Shown here piece after piece: positions 1 through 12,600 of a stretch of DNA of 64,000 nucleotides. Position numbers and translations under genes: made by a program. A model generated the notes under the pieces. That model did no database searches. It was not told the DNA's origin and saw nothing but the letters and a program-made list of their open reading frames with translations. Position 1 is the first letter of the stretch; each line of letters begins with the position of its first letter. Where the stretch lies: NCBI RefSeq assembly GCF_933775445.1, contig NW_026089403.1, forward strand, positions 124,001-188,000, given 5' to 3'. The DNA is from Argentina anserina (Eukaryota > Streptophyta > Magnoliopsida > Rosales > Rosaceae).

Positions 1-1183
1 TCTTTTCATTTCTCGTTTGAGTATCTTTCTGTAAGGCTTTCTGATGCGAGTTTCTATTGAATTTAAGAGTTTTGCAAGTGTGGGAGTGTGTTTCTTTCAA
101 ACTGAGTATCTTTACATCGTTTGCGTATCTTTACTATTCCAATTGTGTATCTTTACATCGTTTGCGTATCTTTTCTACTCCAATTGTGTATCTTTTCATT
201 TCTCGTTTGAGTATCTTTCTGTAAGGCTTTCTGATGCGAGTTTCTATTGAATTTGAGAGTTTTGCAAGTGTGGGAGTGTGTTTCTTTCAAACTGAGTATC
301 TTCACATCGTTTGCGTATCTTTACAATTCCAATTGAGTATCTTTTCATTTCTCGTTTGAGTATCTTTCTGTAAGGCTTCTGATGCGAGCTTCTATTGTAT
401 TTGAGAGTTTTGCAAGTGTGGGAGTGTGTTTCTTTCAAACTGAGTATCTTTACATTGTTTGCGTATCTTTACTATTCCAATTGTGTCTCTTTTCATTTCT
501 CGTTTGAGTATCTTTCTGTAAGGCTTTCTGATGCGAGTTTCTATTGAATTTGAGAGTTTTGCAAGTGTGGGAGTGTGTTTCTTTCAAACTGAGCATCTTT
601 ACATCGTTTGCGTATGTTTACTATTCCAATTGTGTATCTTTTCATTTCTCGTTTGAGTATCTTTCTATAAGGCTTCTGATGCGAGTTTCTATTGTATTTG
701 AGAGTTTTGCAAGTGTGGGAGTGTGTTTCTTTTAAACTGAGTATCTTTACATCGTTTGCGTATCTTTACTATTCCAATTGTGTATCTTTACATCGTTTGC
801 GTATCTTTACTACTCCAATTGTGTATCTTTTCATTTCTCATTTGAGTATCTTTCTGTAAGGCTTTCTGATGCGAGTTTCTATTGAATTTGAGAGTTTTGC
901 AAGTGTGGGAGTGTGTTTCTTTCAAACTGAGTATCTTTACATCATTTGCGTATCTTTACTATTCCAATTGTGTATATTTACATCGTTTGCGTATCTTTAC
1001 TATTCCAATTGTGTATCTTTTCAATTCTCGTTTGAGTATCTTTCTGTAAGGCTTCTGATGCGAGTTTCTATTGTATTTGAGAGTTTTGCAAGTGTGGGAG
1101 TGTGTTTCTTTCAAACTGAGTATCTTTACATCGTTTGCGTATCTTTACTATTCCAATTGTGTATCTTTTCATTTCTCGTTTGA

Positions 1184-4100
1184 GTATCTTTCTGTAAGGC
1201 TTTCTGATGCGAGTTTCTATTGAATTTAAGAGGTTTGCAAGTGTGGGAGTGTGTTTCTTTCAAACTGAGTATCTTTACATCGTTTGCGTATCTTTACTAT
1301 TCCAATTGTGTATCTTTACATCGTTTGCGTATCTTTTCTACTCCAATTGTGTATCTTTTCATTTCTCGTTTGAGTATCTTTCTGTAAGGCTTTCTGATGC
1401 GAGTTTCTATTGAATTTGAGAGTTTTGCAAGTGTGGGAGTGTGTTTCTTTCAAACTGAGTATCTTCACATCGTTTGCGTATCTTTACAATTCCAATTGAG
1501 TATCTTTTCATTTCTCGTTTGAGTATCTTTCTGTAAGGCTTCTGATGCGAGCTTCTATTGTATTTGAGAGTTTTGCAAGTGTGGGAGTCTGTTTCTTTCA
1601 AACTGAGTATCTTTACATTGTTTGCGTATCTTTACTATTCCAATTGTGTCTCTTTTCATTTCTCGTTTGAGTATCTTTCTGTAAGGCTTTCTGATGCGAG
1701 TTTCTATTGAATTTGAGAGTTTTGCAAGTGTGGGAGTGTGTTTCTTTCAAACTGAGCATCTTTACATCGTTTGCGTATGTTTACTATTCCAATTGTGTAT
1801 CTTTTCATTTCTCGTTTGAGTATCTTTCTGTAAGGCTTCTGATGCGAGTTTCTATTGTATTTGAGAGTTTTGCAAGTGTGGGAGTGTGTTTCTTTTAAAC
1901 TGAGTATCTTTACATCGTTTGCGTATCTTTACTATTCCAATTGTGTATCTTTACATCGTTTGCGTATCTTTACTACTCCAATTGTGTATCTTTTCATTTC
2001 TCATTTGAGTATCTTTCTGTAAGGCTTCTGATGCGAGTTTCTATTGTATTTGAGAGTTTTGCAAGTGTGGGAGTGTGTTTCTTTCAAACTGAGTATCTTC
2101 ACATCGTTTGCGTATCTTTACTATTCCAATTGTGTATCTTTACATCGTTTGCGTATGTTTACTATTCCAATTGTGTATCTTTACATCGTTTGCGTATCTT
2201 TACTATTCCAATTGTGTATCTTTTCATTTCTCGTTTGAGTATCTTTCTGTAGGGCTTCTGATGCGAGTTTCTATTGAATTTGAGAGTTTTGCAAGTGTGG
2301 GAGTGTGTTTCTTTCAAACTGAGCATCTTTACATCGTTTGCGTATGTTTACTATTCCAATTGTGTATCTTTTCATTTCTCGTTTGAGTATCTTTCTATAA
2401 GGCTTCTGATGCGAGTTTCTATTGTATTTGAGAGTTTTGCAAGTGTGGGAGTGTGTTTCTTTTAAACTGAGTATCTTTACATCGTTTGCGTATCTTTACT
2501 ATTCCAATTGTGTATCTTTACATCGTTTGCGTATCTTTACTACTCCAATTGTGTATCTTTTCATTTCTCATTTGAGTATCTTTCTGTAAGGCTTTCTGAT
2601 GCGAGTTTCTATTGAATTTGAGAGTTTTGCAAGTGTGGGAGTGTGTTTCTTTCAAACTGAGTATCTTTACATCATTTGCGTATCTTTACTATTCCAATTG
2701 TGTATATTTACATCGTTTGCGTATCTTTACTATTCCAATTGTGTATCTTTTCAATTCTCGTTTGAGTATCTTTCTGTAAGGCTTCTGATGCGAGTTTCTA
2801 TTGTATTTGAGAGTTTTGCAAGTGTGGGAGTGTGTTTCTTTCAAACTGAGTATCTTTACATCGTTTGCGTATCTTTACTATTCCAATTGTGTATCTTTTC
2901 ATTTCTCGTTTGAGTATCTTTCTGTAAGGCTTTCTGATGCGAGTTTCTATTGAATTTAAGAGTTTTGCAAGTGTGGGAGTGTGTTTCTTTCAAACTGAGT
3001 ATCTTTACATCGTTTGCGTATCTTTACTATTCCAATTGTGTATCTTTACATCGTTTGCGTATCTTTTCTACTCCAATTGTGTATCTTTTCATTTCTCGTT
3101 TGAGTATCTTTCTGTAAGGCTTTCTGATGCGAGTTTCTATTGAATTTGAGAGTTTTGCAAGTGTGGGAGTGTGTTTCTTTCAAACTGAGTATCTTCACAT
3201 CGTTTGCGTATCTTTACAATTCCAATTGAGTATCTTTTCATTTCTCGTTTGAGTATCTTTCTGTAAGGCTTCTGATGCGAGCTTCTATTGTATTTGAGAG
3301 TTTTGCAAGTGTGGGAGTCTGTTTCTTTCAAACTGAGTATCTTTACATTGTTTGCGTATCTTTACTATTCCAATTGTGTCTCTTTTCATTTCTCGTTTGA
3401 GTATCTTTCTGTAAGGCTTTCTGATGCGAGTTTCTATTGAATTTGAGAGTTTTGCAAGTGTGGGAGTGTGTTTCTTTCAAACTGAGCATCTTTACATCGT
3501 TTGCGTATGTTTACTATTCCAATTGTGTATCTTTTCATTTCTCGTTTGAGTATCTTTCTGTAAGGCTTCTGATGCGAGTTTCTATTGTATTTGAGAGTTT
3601 TGCAAGTGTGGGAGTGTGTTTCTTTTAAACTGAGTATCTTTACATCGTTTGCGTATCTTTACTATTCCAATTGTGTATCTTTACATCGTTTGCGTATCTT
3701 TACTACTCCAATTGTGTATCTTTTCATTTCTCATTTGAGTATCTTTCTGTAAGGCTTCTGATGCGAGTTTCTATTGTATTTGAGAGTTTTGCAAGTGTGG
3801 GAGTGTGTTTCTTTCAAACTGAGTATCTTCACATCGTTTGCGTATCTTTACTATTCCAATTGTGTATCTTTACATCGTTTGCGTATGTTTACTATTCCAA
3901 TTGTGTATCTTTACATCGTTTGCGTATCTTTACTATTCCAATTGTGTATCTTTTCATTTCTCGTTTGAGTATCTTTCTGTAGGGCTTCTGATGCGAGTTT
4001 CTATTGAATTTGAGAGTTTTGCAAGTGTGGGAGTGTGTTTCTTTCAAACTGAGCATCTTTACATCGTTTGCGTATGTTTACTATTCCAATTGTGTATCTT

Positions 4101-5730
4101 TTCATTTCTCGTTTGAGTATCTTTCTATAAGGCTTCTGATGCGAGTTTCTATTGTATTTGAGAGTTTTGCAAGTGTGGGAGTGTGTTTCTTTTAAACTGA
4201 GTATCTTTACATCGTTTGCGTATCTTTACTATTCCAATTGTGTATCTTTACATCGTTTGCGTATCTTTACTACTCCAATTGTGTATCTTTTCATTTCTCA
4301 TTTGAGTATCTTTCTGTAAGGCTTTCTGATGCGAGTTTCTATTGAATTTGAGAGTTTTGCAAGTGTGGGAGTGTGTTTCTTTCAAACTGAGTATCTTTAC
4401 ATCATTTGCGTATCTTTACTATTCCAATTGTGTATATTTACATCGTTTGCGTATCTTTACTATTCCAATTGTGTATCTTTTCAATTCTCGTTTGAGTATC
4501 TTTCTGTAAGGCTTCTGATGCGAGTTTCTATTGTATTTGAGAGTTTTGCAAGTGTGGGAGTGTGTTTCTTTCAAACTGAGTATCTTTACATCGTTTGCGT
4601 ATCTTTACTATTCCAATTGTGTATCTTTTCATTTCTCGTTTGAGTATCTTTCTGTAAGGCTTTCTGATGCGAGTTTCTATTGAATTTAAGAGTTTTGCAA
4701 GTGTGGGAGTGTGTTTCTTTCAAACTGAGTATCTTTACATCGTTTGCGTATCTTTACTATTCCAATTGTGTATCTTTACATCGTTTGCGTATCTTTTCTA
4801 CTCCAATTGTGTATCTTTTCATTTCTCGTTTGAGTATCTTTCTGTAAGGCTTTCTGATGCGAGTTTCTATTGTATTTGAGAGTTTTGCAAGTGTGGGAGT
4901 GTGTTTCTTTCAAACTGAGTATCTTCACATCGTTTGCGTATCTTTACAATTCCAATTGAGTATCTTTTCATTTCTCGTTTGAGTATCTTTCTGTAAGGCT
5001 TCTGATGCGAGCTTCTATTGTATTTGAGAGTTTTGCAAGTGTGGGAGTGTGTTTCTTTCAAACTGAGTATCTTTACATTGTTTGCGTATCTTTACTATTC
5101 CAATTGTGTCTCTTTTCATTTCTCGTTTGAGTATCTTTCTGTAAGGCTTTCTGATGCGAGTTTCTATTGAATTTGAGAGTTTTGCAAGTGTGGGAGTGTG
5201 TTTCTTTCAAACTGAGCATCTTTACATCGTTTGCGTATGTTTACTATTCCAATTGTGTATCTTTTCATTTCTCGTTTGAGTATCTTTCTGTAAGGCTTCT
5301 GATGCGAGTTTCTATTGTATTTGAGAGTTTTGCAAGTGTGGGAGTGTGTTTCTTTTAAACTGAGTATCTTTACATCGTTTGCGTATCTTTACTATTCCAA
5401 TTGTGTATCTTTACATCGTTTGCGTATCTTTACTACTCCAATTGTGTATCTTTTCATTTCTCATTTGAGTATCTTTCTGTAAGGCTTCTGATGCGAGTTT
5501 CTATTGTATTTGAGAGTTTTGCAAGTGTGGGAGTGTGTTTCTTTCAAACTGAGTATCTTCACATCGTTTGCGTATCTTTACTATTCCAATTGTGTATCTT
5601 TACATCGTTTGCGTATGTTTACTATTCCAATTGTGTATCTTTACATCGTTTGCGTATCTTTACTATTCCAATTGTGTATCTTTTCATTTCTCGTTTGAGT
5701 ATCTTTCTGTAGGGCTTCTGATGCGAGTTT
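1184..5730 (+). repeat. 1730-bp higher-order repeat, about 2.6 copies
   Basis: Copies start at 1184, 2914 and 4644, and the third breaks off near 5.73 kb. Private variants recur at exactly 1730 bp. Examples are GAATTTAAGAG (near 1226, 2956, 4686), TTTTCTACTCC and TCTTTTAAACTGAG. A shorter version fills 1-1183. Its first ~500 bp match the sequence 1163 bp downstream, and the rest matches 1730 bp downstream, so it lacks a 567-bp internal block equivalent to about 1707-2273. That 567-bp block is itself an internal duplication inside the longer unit. Differences between copies that I could see are single bases, for example AAGAGGTTTGC near 1230 against AAGAGTTTTGC, so the duplications look recent. 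Identity was judged by eye from shared variants, not by alignment. Confidence 0.88.
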
Positions 5731-6670
5731 CTATTGTATTTGAGAGTTTTGCAAGTGTGGGAGTGTGTTTCTTTCAAACTGAGTATCTTTACATCGTTTG
5801 CGTATGTTTACTATTCCAATTGTGTATCTTTTCAATTCTCGTTTGAGTATCTTTCTGTAAGGCTTCTGATGCGAGTTTCTATTGTATTTGAGAGTTTTGC
5901 AAGTGTGGGAGTGTGTTTATTTCAAACTGAGTATCTTCACATCGTTTGCGTATCTTTACTATTCCAATTGTGTATCTTTTCATTTCTCGTTTGAGTATCT
6001 TTCTGTAGGGCTTCTGATGCGAGTTTCTATTGTATTTGAGAGTTTTGCAAGTGTGGGAGTGTGTTTCTTTCAAACTGAGTATCTTTACATCGTTTGCGTA
6101 TCTTTACTATTCCAATTGTGTATCTTTACATTGTTTGCGTATCTTTTCTACTCCAATTGTGTATCTTTTCATTTCTCGTTTGAGTATCTTTCTGTAAGGC
6201 TTTCTGATGCGAGTTTCTATTGAATTTGAGAGTTTTACAAGTGTGGGAGTGTGTTTCTTTCAAACTGAGTATCTTTACATAGTTTGCGTATCTTTACTAT
6301 TCCAATTGTGTATCTTTTCATTTCTCGTTTGAGTATCTTTCTGTAAGGCTTTCTGATGCGAGTTTCTATTGAATTTGAGAGTTTTGCAAGTGTGGGAGTG
6401 TGTTTCTTTCAAACTGAGTTTCTTTACATCGTTTGCGTATCTTTACTATTCCAATTGTGTATCTTTACATCGTTTGCGTATCTTTACTATTCCAATTGTG
6501 TATCTTTTGATTTCTCGTTTGAGTATCTTTCTGTAGGGCTTCTGATGCGAGTTTCTATTGTATTTGAGAGTTTTGCAAGTGTGGGAGTGTGTTTATTTCA
6601 AACTGAGTATCTTCACATCGTTTGCGTATCTTTACTATTCCAATTGTGTATCTTTTTATTTCTCGTTTGA

Positions 6671-6818
6671 GTATCTTTCTGTAGGGCTTCTGATGCGAGT
6701 TTCTATTGTATTTGAGAGTTTTGCAAGTGTGGGAGTGTGTTTCTTTCAAACTGAGTATCTTTACATCGTTTGCGTATCTTTACTATTCCAATTGTGTATC
6801 TTTTCATTTCTCGTTTGA
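6671..6818 (+). repeat. Representative 148-bp satellite monomer
   Basis: This unit shows the basic monomer cleanly, and the preceding unit (6523-6670) has the same length. In order it has an 84-bp anchor beginning GTATCTTTCTGTAGGGC, a 19-bp element GTATCTTTACATCGTTTGC, a 22-bp element beginning GTATCTTTACTATTCC, and a 23-bp element beginning GTATCTTTTCATTTCTCG. My count of the consensus is T 69, G 31, A 26 and C 22, so AT is about 64 per cent with a strong T-over-A strand bias. It carries four CpG sites, in GATGCGAG, CATCGTTT, TTGCGTAT and TCTCGTTT. The length is close to one nucleosome core (about 147 bp); any link to nucleosome phasing is inference. Confidence 0.95.
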
Positions 6819-8252
6819 GTATCTTTCTGTAGGGCTTCTGATGCGAGTTTCTATTGTATTTGAGAGTTTTGCAAGTGTGGGAGTGTGTTTCTTTCAAACT
6901 GAGTATCTTTACATCGTTTGCATATCTTTACTATTCCAATTGTGTATCTTTTCATTTCTCGTTTGAGTATCTTTCTGTAAGGCTTTCTGATGCGAGTTTC
7001 TATTGAATTTGAGAGTTTTGCAAGTGTGGGAGTGTGTTTCTTTCAAACTGAGTATCTTTACATCGTTTGCGTATCTTTACTATTCCAATTGTGTATCTTT
7101 ACATCGTTTGCGTATCTTTACTATTCCAATTGTGTATCTTTTCATTTCTCGTTTGAGTCTCTTTCTGTAAGGCTTCTGATGCGAGTTTCTATTGTATTTG
7201 AGAGTTTTGCAAGTGTGGGAATGTGTTTCTTTCAAACTGAGTATCTTTACATCGTTTGCGTATCTTTACTATTCCAATTGTGTATCTTTTCATTTCTCGT
7301 TTGAGTATCTTTCTGTAAGGCTTTCTGATGCGAGTTTCTATTGAATTTGAGAGTTTTGCAAGTGTGGGAGTGTGTTTCTTTCAAACTGAGTATCTTTACA
7401 TCGTTTGCGTATCTTTACTATTCCAATTGTGTATCTTTACATCGTTTGCCTATCTTTACTATTCCAATTGTGTATCTTTTCATTTCTCGTTTGAGTCTCT
7501 TTCTGTAAGGCTTCTGATGCGAGTTTCTATTGTATTTGAGAGTTTTGCAAGTGTGGGAGTGTGTTTCTTTCAAACTGAGTATCTTCACATCGTTTGCGTA
7601 TCTTTACTATTCCAATTGTGTATCTTTACATCGTTTGCGTATGTTTACTATTCCAATTGTGTATCTTTACATCGTTTGCGTATCTTTACTATTCCAATTG
7701 TGTATCTTTTCATTTCTCGTTTGAGTATCTTTCTGTAGGGCTTCTGATGCGAGTTTCTATTGTATTTGAGAGTTTTGCAAGTGTGGGAGTGTGTTTCTTT
7801 CAAACTGAGTATCTTTACATCGTTTGCGTATGTTTACTATTCCAATTGTGTATCTTTTCAATTCTCGTTTGAGTATCTTTCTGTAAGGCTTCTGATGCGA
7901 GTTTCTATTGTATTTGAGAGTTTTGCAAGTGTGGGAGTGTGTTTATTTCAAACTGAGTATCTTCACATCGTTTGCGTATCTTTACTATTCCAATTGTGTA
8001 TCTTTTCATTTCTCGTTTGAGTATCTTTCTGTAGGGCTTCTGATGCGAGTTTCTATTGTATTTGAGAGTTTTGCAAGTGTGGGAGTGTGTTTCTTTCAAA
8101 CTGAGTATCTTTACATCGTTTGCGTATCTTTACTATTCCAATTGTGTATCTTTTCATTTCTCGTTTGAGTATCTTTCTGTAGGGCTTCTGATGCGAGTTT
8201 CTATTGTATTTGAGAGTTTTGCAAGTGTGGGAGTGTGTTTCTTTCAAACTGA

Positions 8253-8416
8253 GTATCTTTACATCGTTTGCGTATGTTTACTATTCCAATTGTGTATCTT
8301 TACATCATTTGCGTATGTTTACTATTCCAATTGTGTATCTTTACATCGTTTGCGTATCTTTACTATTCCAATTGTGTATCTTTACATCGTTTGCGTATCT
8401 TTACTATTCCAATTGT
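8253..8416 (+). repeat. Run of four 41-bp modules inside one monomer
   Basis: Four consecutive 41-bp modules (4 x 41 = 164 bp) lie between an anchor (8169-8252) and a 23-bp closing segment (8417-8439), making a 271-bp monomer. Each module is a 19-bp plus a 22-bp element, both starting GTATCTTT or GTATGTTT, and each ends CCAATTGT. The first two modules carry GTATGTTT, the second also CATCATTTG, and the last two are the standard form. The same four-module order recurs near 9.92, 11.36, 12.45, 13.89, 19.23, 21.34, 21.91, 22.92, 23.49, 25.23, 27.38, 27.94 and 29.12 kb, so it is a stable sub-lineage. Monomers with one, two and three modules are also common. Confidence 0.95.
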
Positions 8417-9682
8417 GTATCTTTTCATTTCTCGTTTGAGTATCTTTCTGTAGGGCTTCTGATGCGAGTTTCTATTGTATTTGAGAGTTTTGCAAGTGTG
8501 GGAGTGTGTTTATTTCAAACTGAGTTTCTTTACATCGTTTGCGTATCTTTACTATTCCAATTGTGTATCTTTACATCGTTTGCGTATCTTTACTATTCCA
8601 ATTGTGTATCTTTTGATTTCTCGTTTGAGTATCTTTCTGTAGGGCTTCTGATGCGAGTTTCTATTGTATTTGAGAGTTTTGCAAGTGTGGGAGTGTGTTT
8701 CTTTCAAACTGAGTATCTTCACATCGTTTGCGTATCTTTACTATTCCAATTGTGTATCTTTACATCGTTTGCGTATGTTTACTATTCCAATTGTGTATCT
8801 TTACATCGTTTGCGTATCTTTACTATTCCAATTGTGTATCTTTTCATTTCTCGTTTGAGTATCTTTCTGTAGGGCTTCTGATGCGAGTTTCTATTGTATT
8901 TGAGAGTTTTGCAAGTGTGGGAGTGTGTTTCTTTCAAACTGAGTATCTTTACATCGTTTGCGTATGTTTACTATTCCAATTGTGTATCTTTTCAATTCTC
9001 GTTTGAGTATCTTTCTGTAAGGCTGCTGATGCGAGTTTCTATTGTATTTGAGAGTTTTGCAAGTGTGGGAGTGTGTTTATTTCAAACTGAGTATCTTCAC
9101 ATCGTTTGCGTATCTTTACTATTCCAATTGTGTATCTTTTCATTTCTCGTTTGAGTATCTTTCTGTAGGGCTTCTGATGCGAGTTTCTATTGTATTTGAG
9201 AGTTTTGCAAGTGTGGGAGTGTGTTTCTTTCAAACTGAGTATCTTTACATCGTTTGCGTATCTTTACTATTCCAATTGTGTATCTTTACATTGTTTGCGT
9301 ATCTTTTCTACTCCAATTGTGTATCCTTTCATTTCTCGTTTGAGTATCTTTCTGTAAGGCTTTCTGATGCGAGTTTCTATTGAATTTGAGAGTTTTACAA
9401 GTGTGGGAGTGTGTTTCTTTCAAACTGAGTATCTTTACATAGTTTGCGTATCTTTACTATTCCAATTGTGTATCTTTTCATTTCTCGTTTGAGTATCTTT
9501 CTGTAAGGCTTTCTGATGCGAGTTTCTATTGAATTTGAGAGTTTTGCAAGTGTGGGAGTGTGTTTCTTTCAAACTGAGTTTCTTTACATCGTTTGCGTAT
9601 CTTTACTATTCCAATTGTGTATCTTTACATCGTTTGCGTATCTTTACTATTCCAATTGTGTATCTTTTGATTTCTCGTTTGA

Positions 9683-12600
9683 GTATCTTTCTGTAGGGCT
9701 TCTGATGCGAGTTTCTATTGTATTTGAGAGTTTTGCAAGTGTGGGAGTGTGTTTATTTCAAACTGAGTATCTTCACATCGTTTGCGTATCTTTACTATTC
9801 CAATTGTGTATCTTTTCATTTCTCGTTTAAGTATCTTTCTGTAGGGCTTCTGATGCGAGTTTCTATTGTATTTGACAGTTTTGCAAGTGTGGGAGTGTGT
9901 TTCTTTCAAACTGAGTATCTTTACATCGTTTGCGTATGTTTACTATTCCAATTGTGTATCTTTACATCATTTGCGTATGTTTACTATTCCAATTGTGTAT
10001 CTTTAGATCGTTTGCGTATCTTTACTATTCCAATTGTGTATCTTTACATCGTTTGCGTATCTTTACTATTCCAATTGTGTATCTTTTCATTTCTCGTTTG
10101 AGTATCTTTCTGTAGGGCTTCTGATGCGAGTTTCTATTGTATTTGAGAGTTTTGCAAGTGTGGGAGTGTGTTTCTTTCAAACTGAGTTTCTTTACATCGT
10201 TTGCGTATCTTTACTATTCCAATTGTGTATCTTTACATCGTTTGCGTATCTTTACTATTCCAATTGTGTATCTTTTGATTTCTCGTTTGAGTATCTTTCT
10301 GTAGGGCTTCTGATGCGAGTTTCTATTGTATTTGAGAGTTTTGAAAGTGTGGGAGTGTGTTTCTTTCAAACTAAGTATCTTTACATAGTTTGCGTATCTT
10401 TACTATTCCAATTGTGTTTCTTTTCATTTCTCGTTTGAGTATCTTTCTGTAAGGCTTTCTGATGCGAGTTTCTATTGAATTTGAGAGTTTTGCAAGTTTG
10501 GGAGTGTGTTTCTTTCAAACTGAGTATCTTTACATCGTTTGCGTATCTTTACTATTCCAATTGTGTATCTTTTCATTTCTCGTTTGAGTATCTTTCTGTA
10601 AGGCTTTCTGATGCGAGTTTCTATTGAATTTGAGAGTTTTGCAAGTGTGGGAGTGTGTTTCTTTCAAACTGAGTATCTTTACATCGTTTGCGTATCTTTA
10701 CTATTCCAATTGAGTATCTTTACATCGTTTGCGTATCTTTACTATTCCAATTGTGTATCTTTTCATTTCTCGTTTGAGTATCTTTCTGTAGGGCTTCTGA
10801 TGCGAGTTTCTATTGTATTTGAGAGTTTTACAAGTGTGGGAGTGTGTTTCTTTCAAACTGAGTATCTTTACATAGTTTGCGTATCTTTACTATTCCAATT
10901 GTGTATCTTTTCATTTCTCGTTTGAGTATCTTTCTGTAAGGTTTTCTGATGCGAGTTTCTATTGAATTTGAGAGTTTTGCAAGTGTGGGAGTGTGTTTCT
11001 TTCAAACTGAGTTTCTTTACATCGTTTGCGTATCTTTACTATTCCAATTGTGTATCTTTACATCGTTTGCGTATCTTTACTATTCCAATTGTGTATCTTT
11101 TGATTTCTCGTTTGAGTATCTTTCTGTAGGGCTTCTGATGCGAGTTTCTATTGTATTTGAGAGTTTTGCAAGTGTGGGAGTGTGTTTATTTCAAACTGAG
11201 TATCTTCACATCGTTTGCGTATCTTTACTATTCCAATTGTGTATCTTTTCATTTCTCGTTTGAGTATCTTTCTGTAGGGCTTCTGATGCGAGTTTCTATT
11301 GTATTTGAGAGTTTTGCAAGTGTGGGAGTGTGTTTCTTTCAAACTGAGTATCTTTACATCGTTTGCGTATGTTTACTATTCCAATTGTGTATCTTTACAT
11401 CATTTGCGTATGTTTACTATTCCAGTTGTGTATCTTTACATCGTTTGCGTATCTTTACTATTCCAATTGTGTATCTTTACATCGTTTGCGTATCTTTACT
11501 ATTCCAATTGTGTATCTTTTCATTTCTCGTTTGAGTATCTTTCTGTAGGGCTTCTGATGCGAGTTTCTATTGTATTTGAGAGTTTTGCAAGTGTGGGAGT
11601 GTGTTTCTTTCAAACTGAGTTTCTTTACATCGTTTGCGTATCTTTACTATTCTAATTGTGTATCTTTACATCGTTTGCGTATCTTTACTATTCCAATTGT
11701 GTATCTTTTGATTTCTCGTTTGAGTATCTTTCTGTAGGGCTTCTGATGCGAGTTTCTATTGTATTTGAGAGTTTTGAAAGTGTGGGAGTGTGTTTCTTTC
11801 AAACTAAGTATCTTTACATAGTTTGCGTATCTTTACTATTCCAATTGTGTTTCTTTTCATTTCTCGTTTGAGTATCTTTCTGTAAGGCTTTCTGATGCGA
11901 GTTTCTATTGAATTTGAGAGTTTTGCAAGTTTGGGAGTGTGTTTCTTTCAAACTGAGTATCTTAACATCGTTTGCGTATCTTTACTATTCCAATTGTGTA
12001 TCTTTTCATTTCTCGTTTGAGTATCTTTCTGTAAGGCTTTCTGATGCGAGTTTCTATTGAATTTGAGAGTTTTGCAAGTGTGGGAGTGTGTTTCTTTCAA
12101 ACTGAGTATCTTTACATCGTTTGCGTATCTTTACTATTCCAATTGAGTATCTTTACATCGTTTGCGTATCTTTACTATTCCAATTGTGTATCTTTTCAGT
12201 TCTCGTTTGAGTATCTTTCTGTAGGGCTTCTGATGCGAGTTTCTATTGTATTTGAGAGTTTTGCAAGTGTGGGAGTGTGTTTATTTCAAACTGAGTATCT
12301 TCACATCGTTTGCGTATCTTTACTATTCCAATTGTGTATCTTTTCATTTCTCGTTTAAGTATCTTTCTGTAGGGCTTCTGATGCGAGTTTCTATTGTATT
12401 TGACAGTTTTGCAAGTGTGGGAGTGTGTTTCTTTCAAACTGAGTATCTTTACATCGTTTGCGTATGTTTACTATTCCAATTGTGTATCTTTACATCATTT
12501 GCGTATGTTTACTATTCCAATTGTGTATCTTTAGATCGTTTGCGTATCTTTACTATTCCAATTGTGTATCTTTACATCGTTTGCGTATCTTTACTATTCC

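Larger units (their letters stand above)
5469..9682 (+). repeat. 3160-bp higher-order repeat, about 1.3 copies
   Basis: The unit 5469-8628 is followed by a partial second copy from 8629 to about 9682. Variants recur 3160 bp apart, including TTTATTTCAAACTGAG at about 5917 and 9077, the TTACATTGTTTGCG plus TTTTCTACTCC monomer at about 6128 and 9288, and TCTTTTGATTTCTCG near 6505 and 9665. Inside the unit, a stretch near 5.57-6.1 kb is repeated 2026 bp later, near 7.59-8.1 kb, so the unit contains an older internal duplication. Boundaries are approximate because neighbouring monomers are alike. Confidence 0.75.

Noticed and set aside
6671..6818. CENP-B box in the monomer
   Set aside because: I looked for the core TTCG....A..CGGG pattern on both strands of the consensus and found no match.
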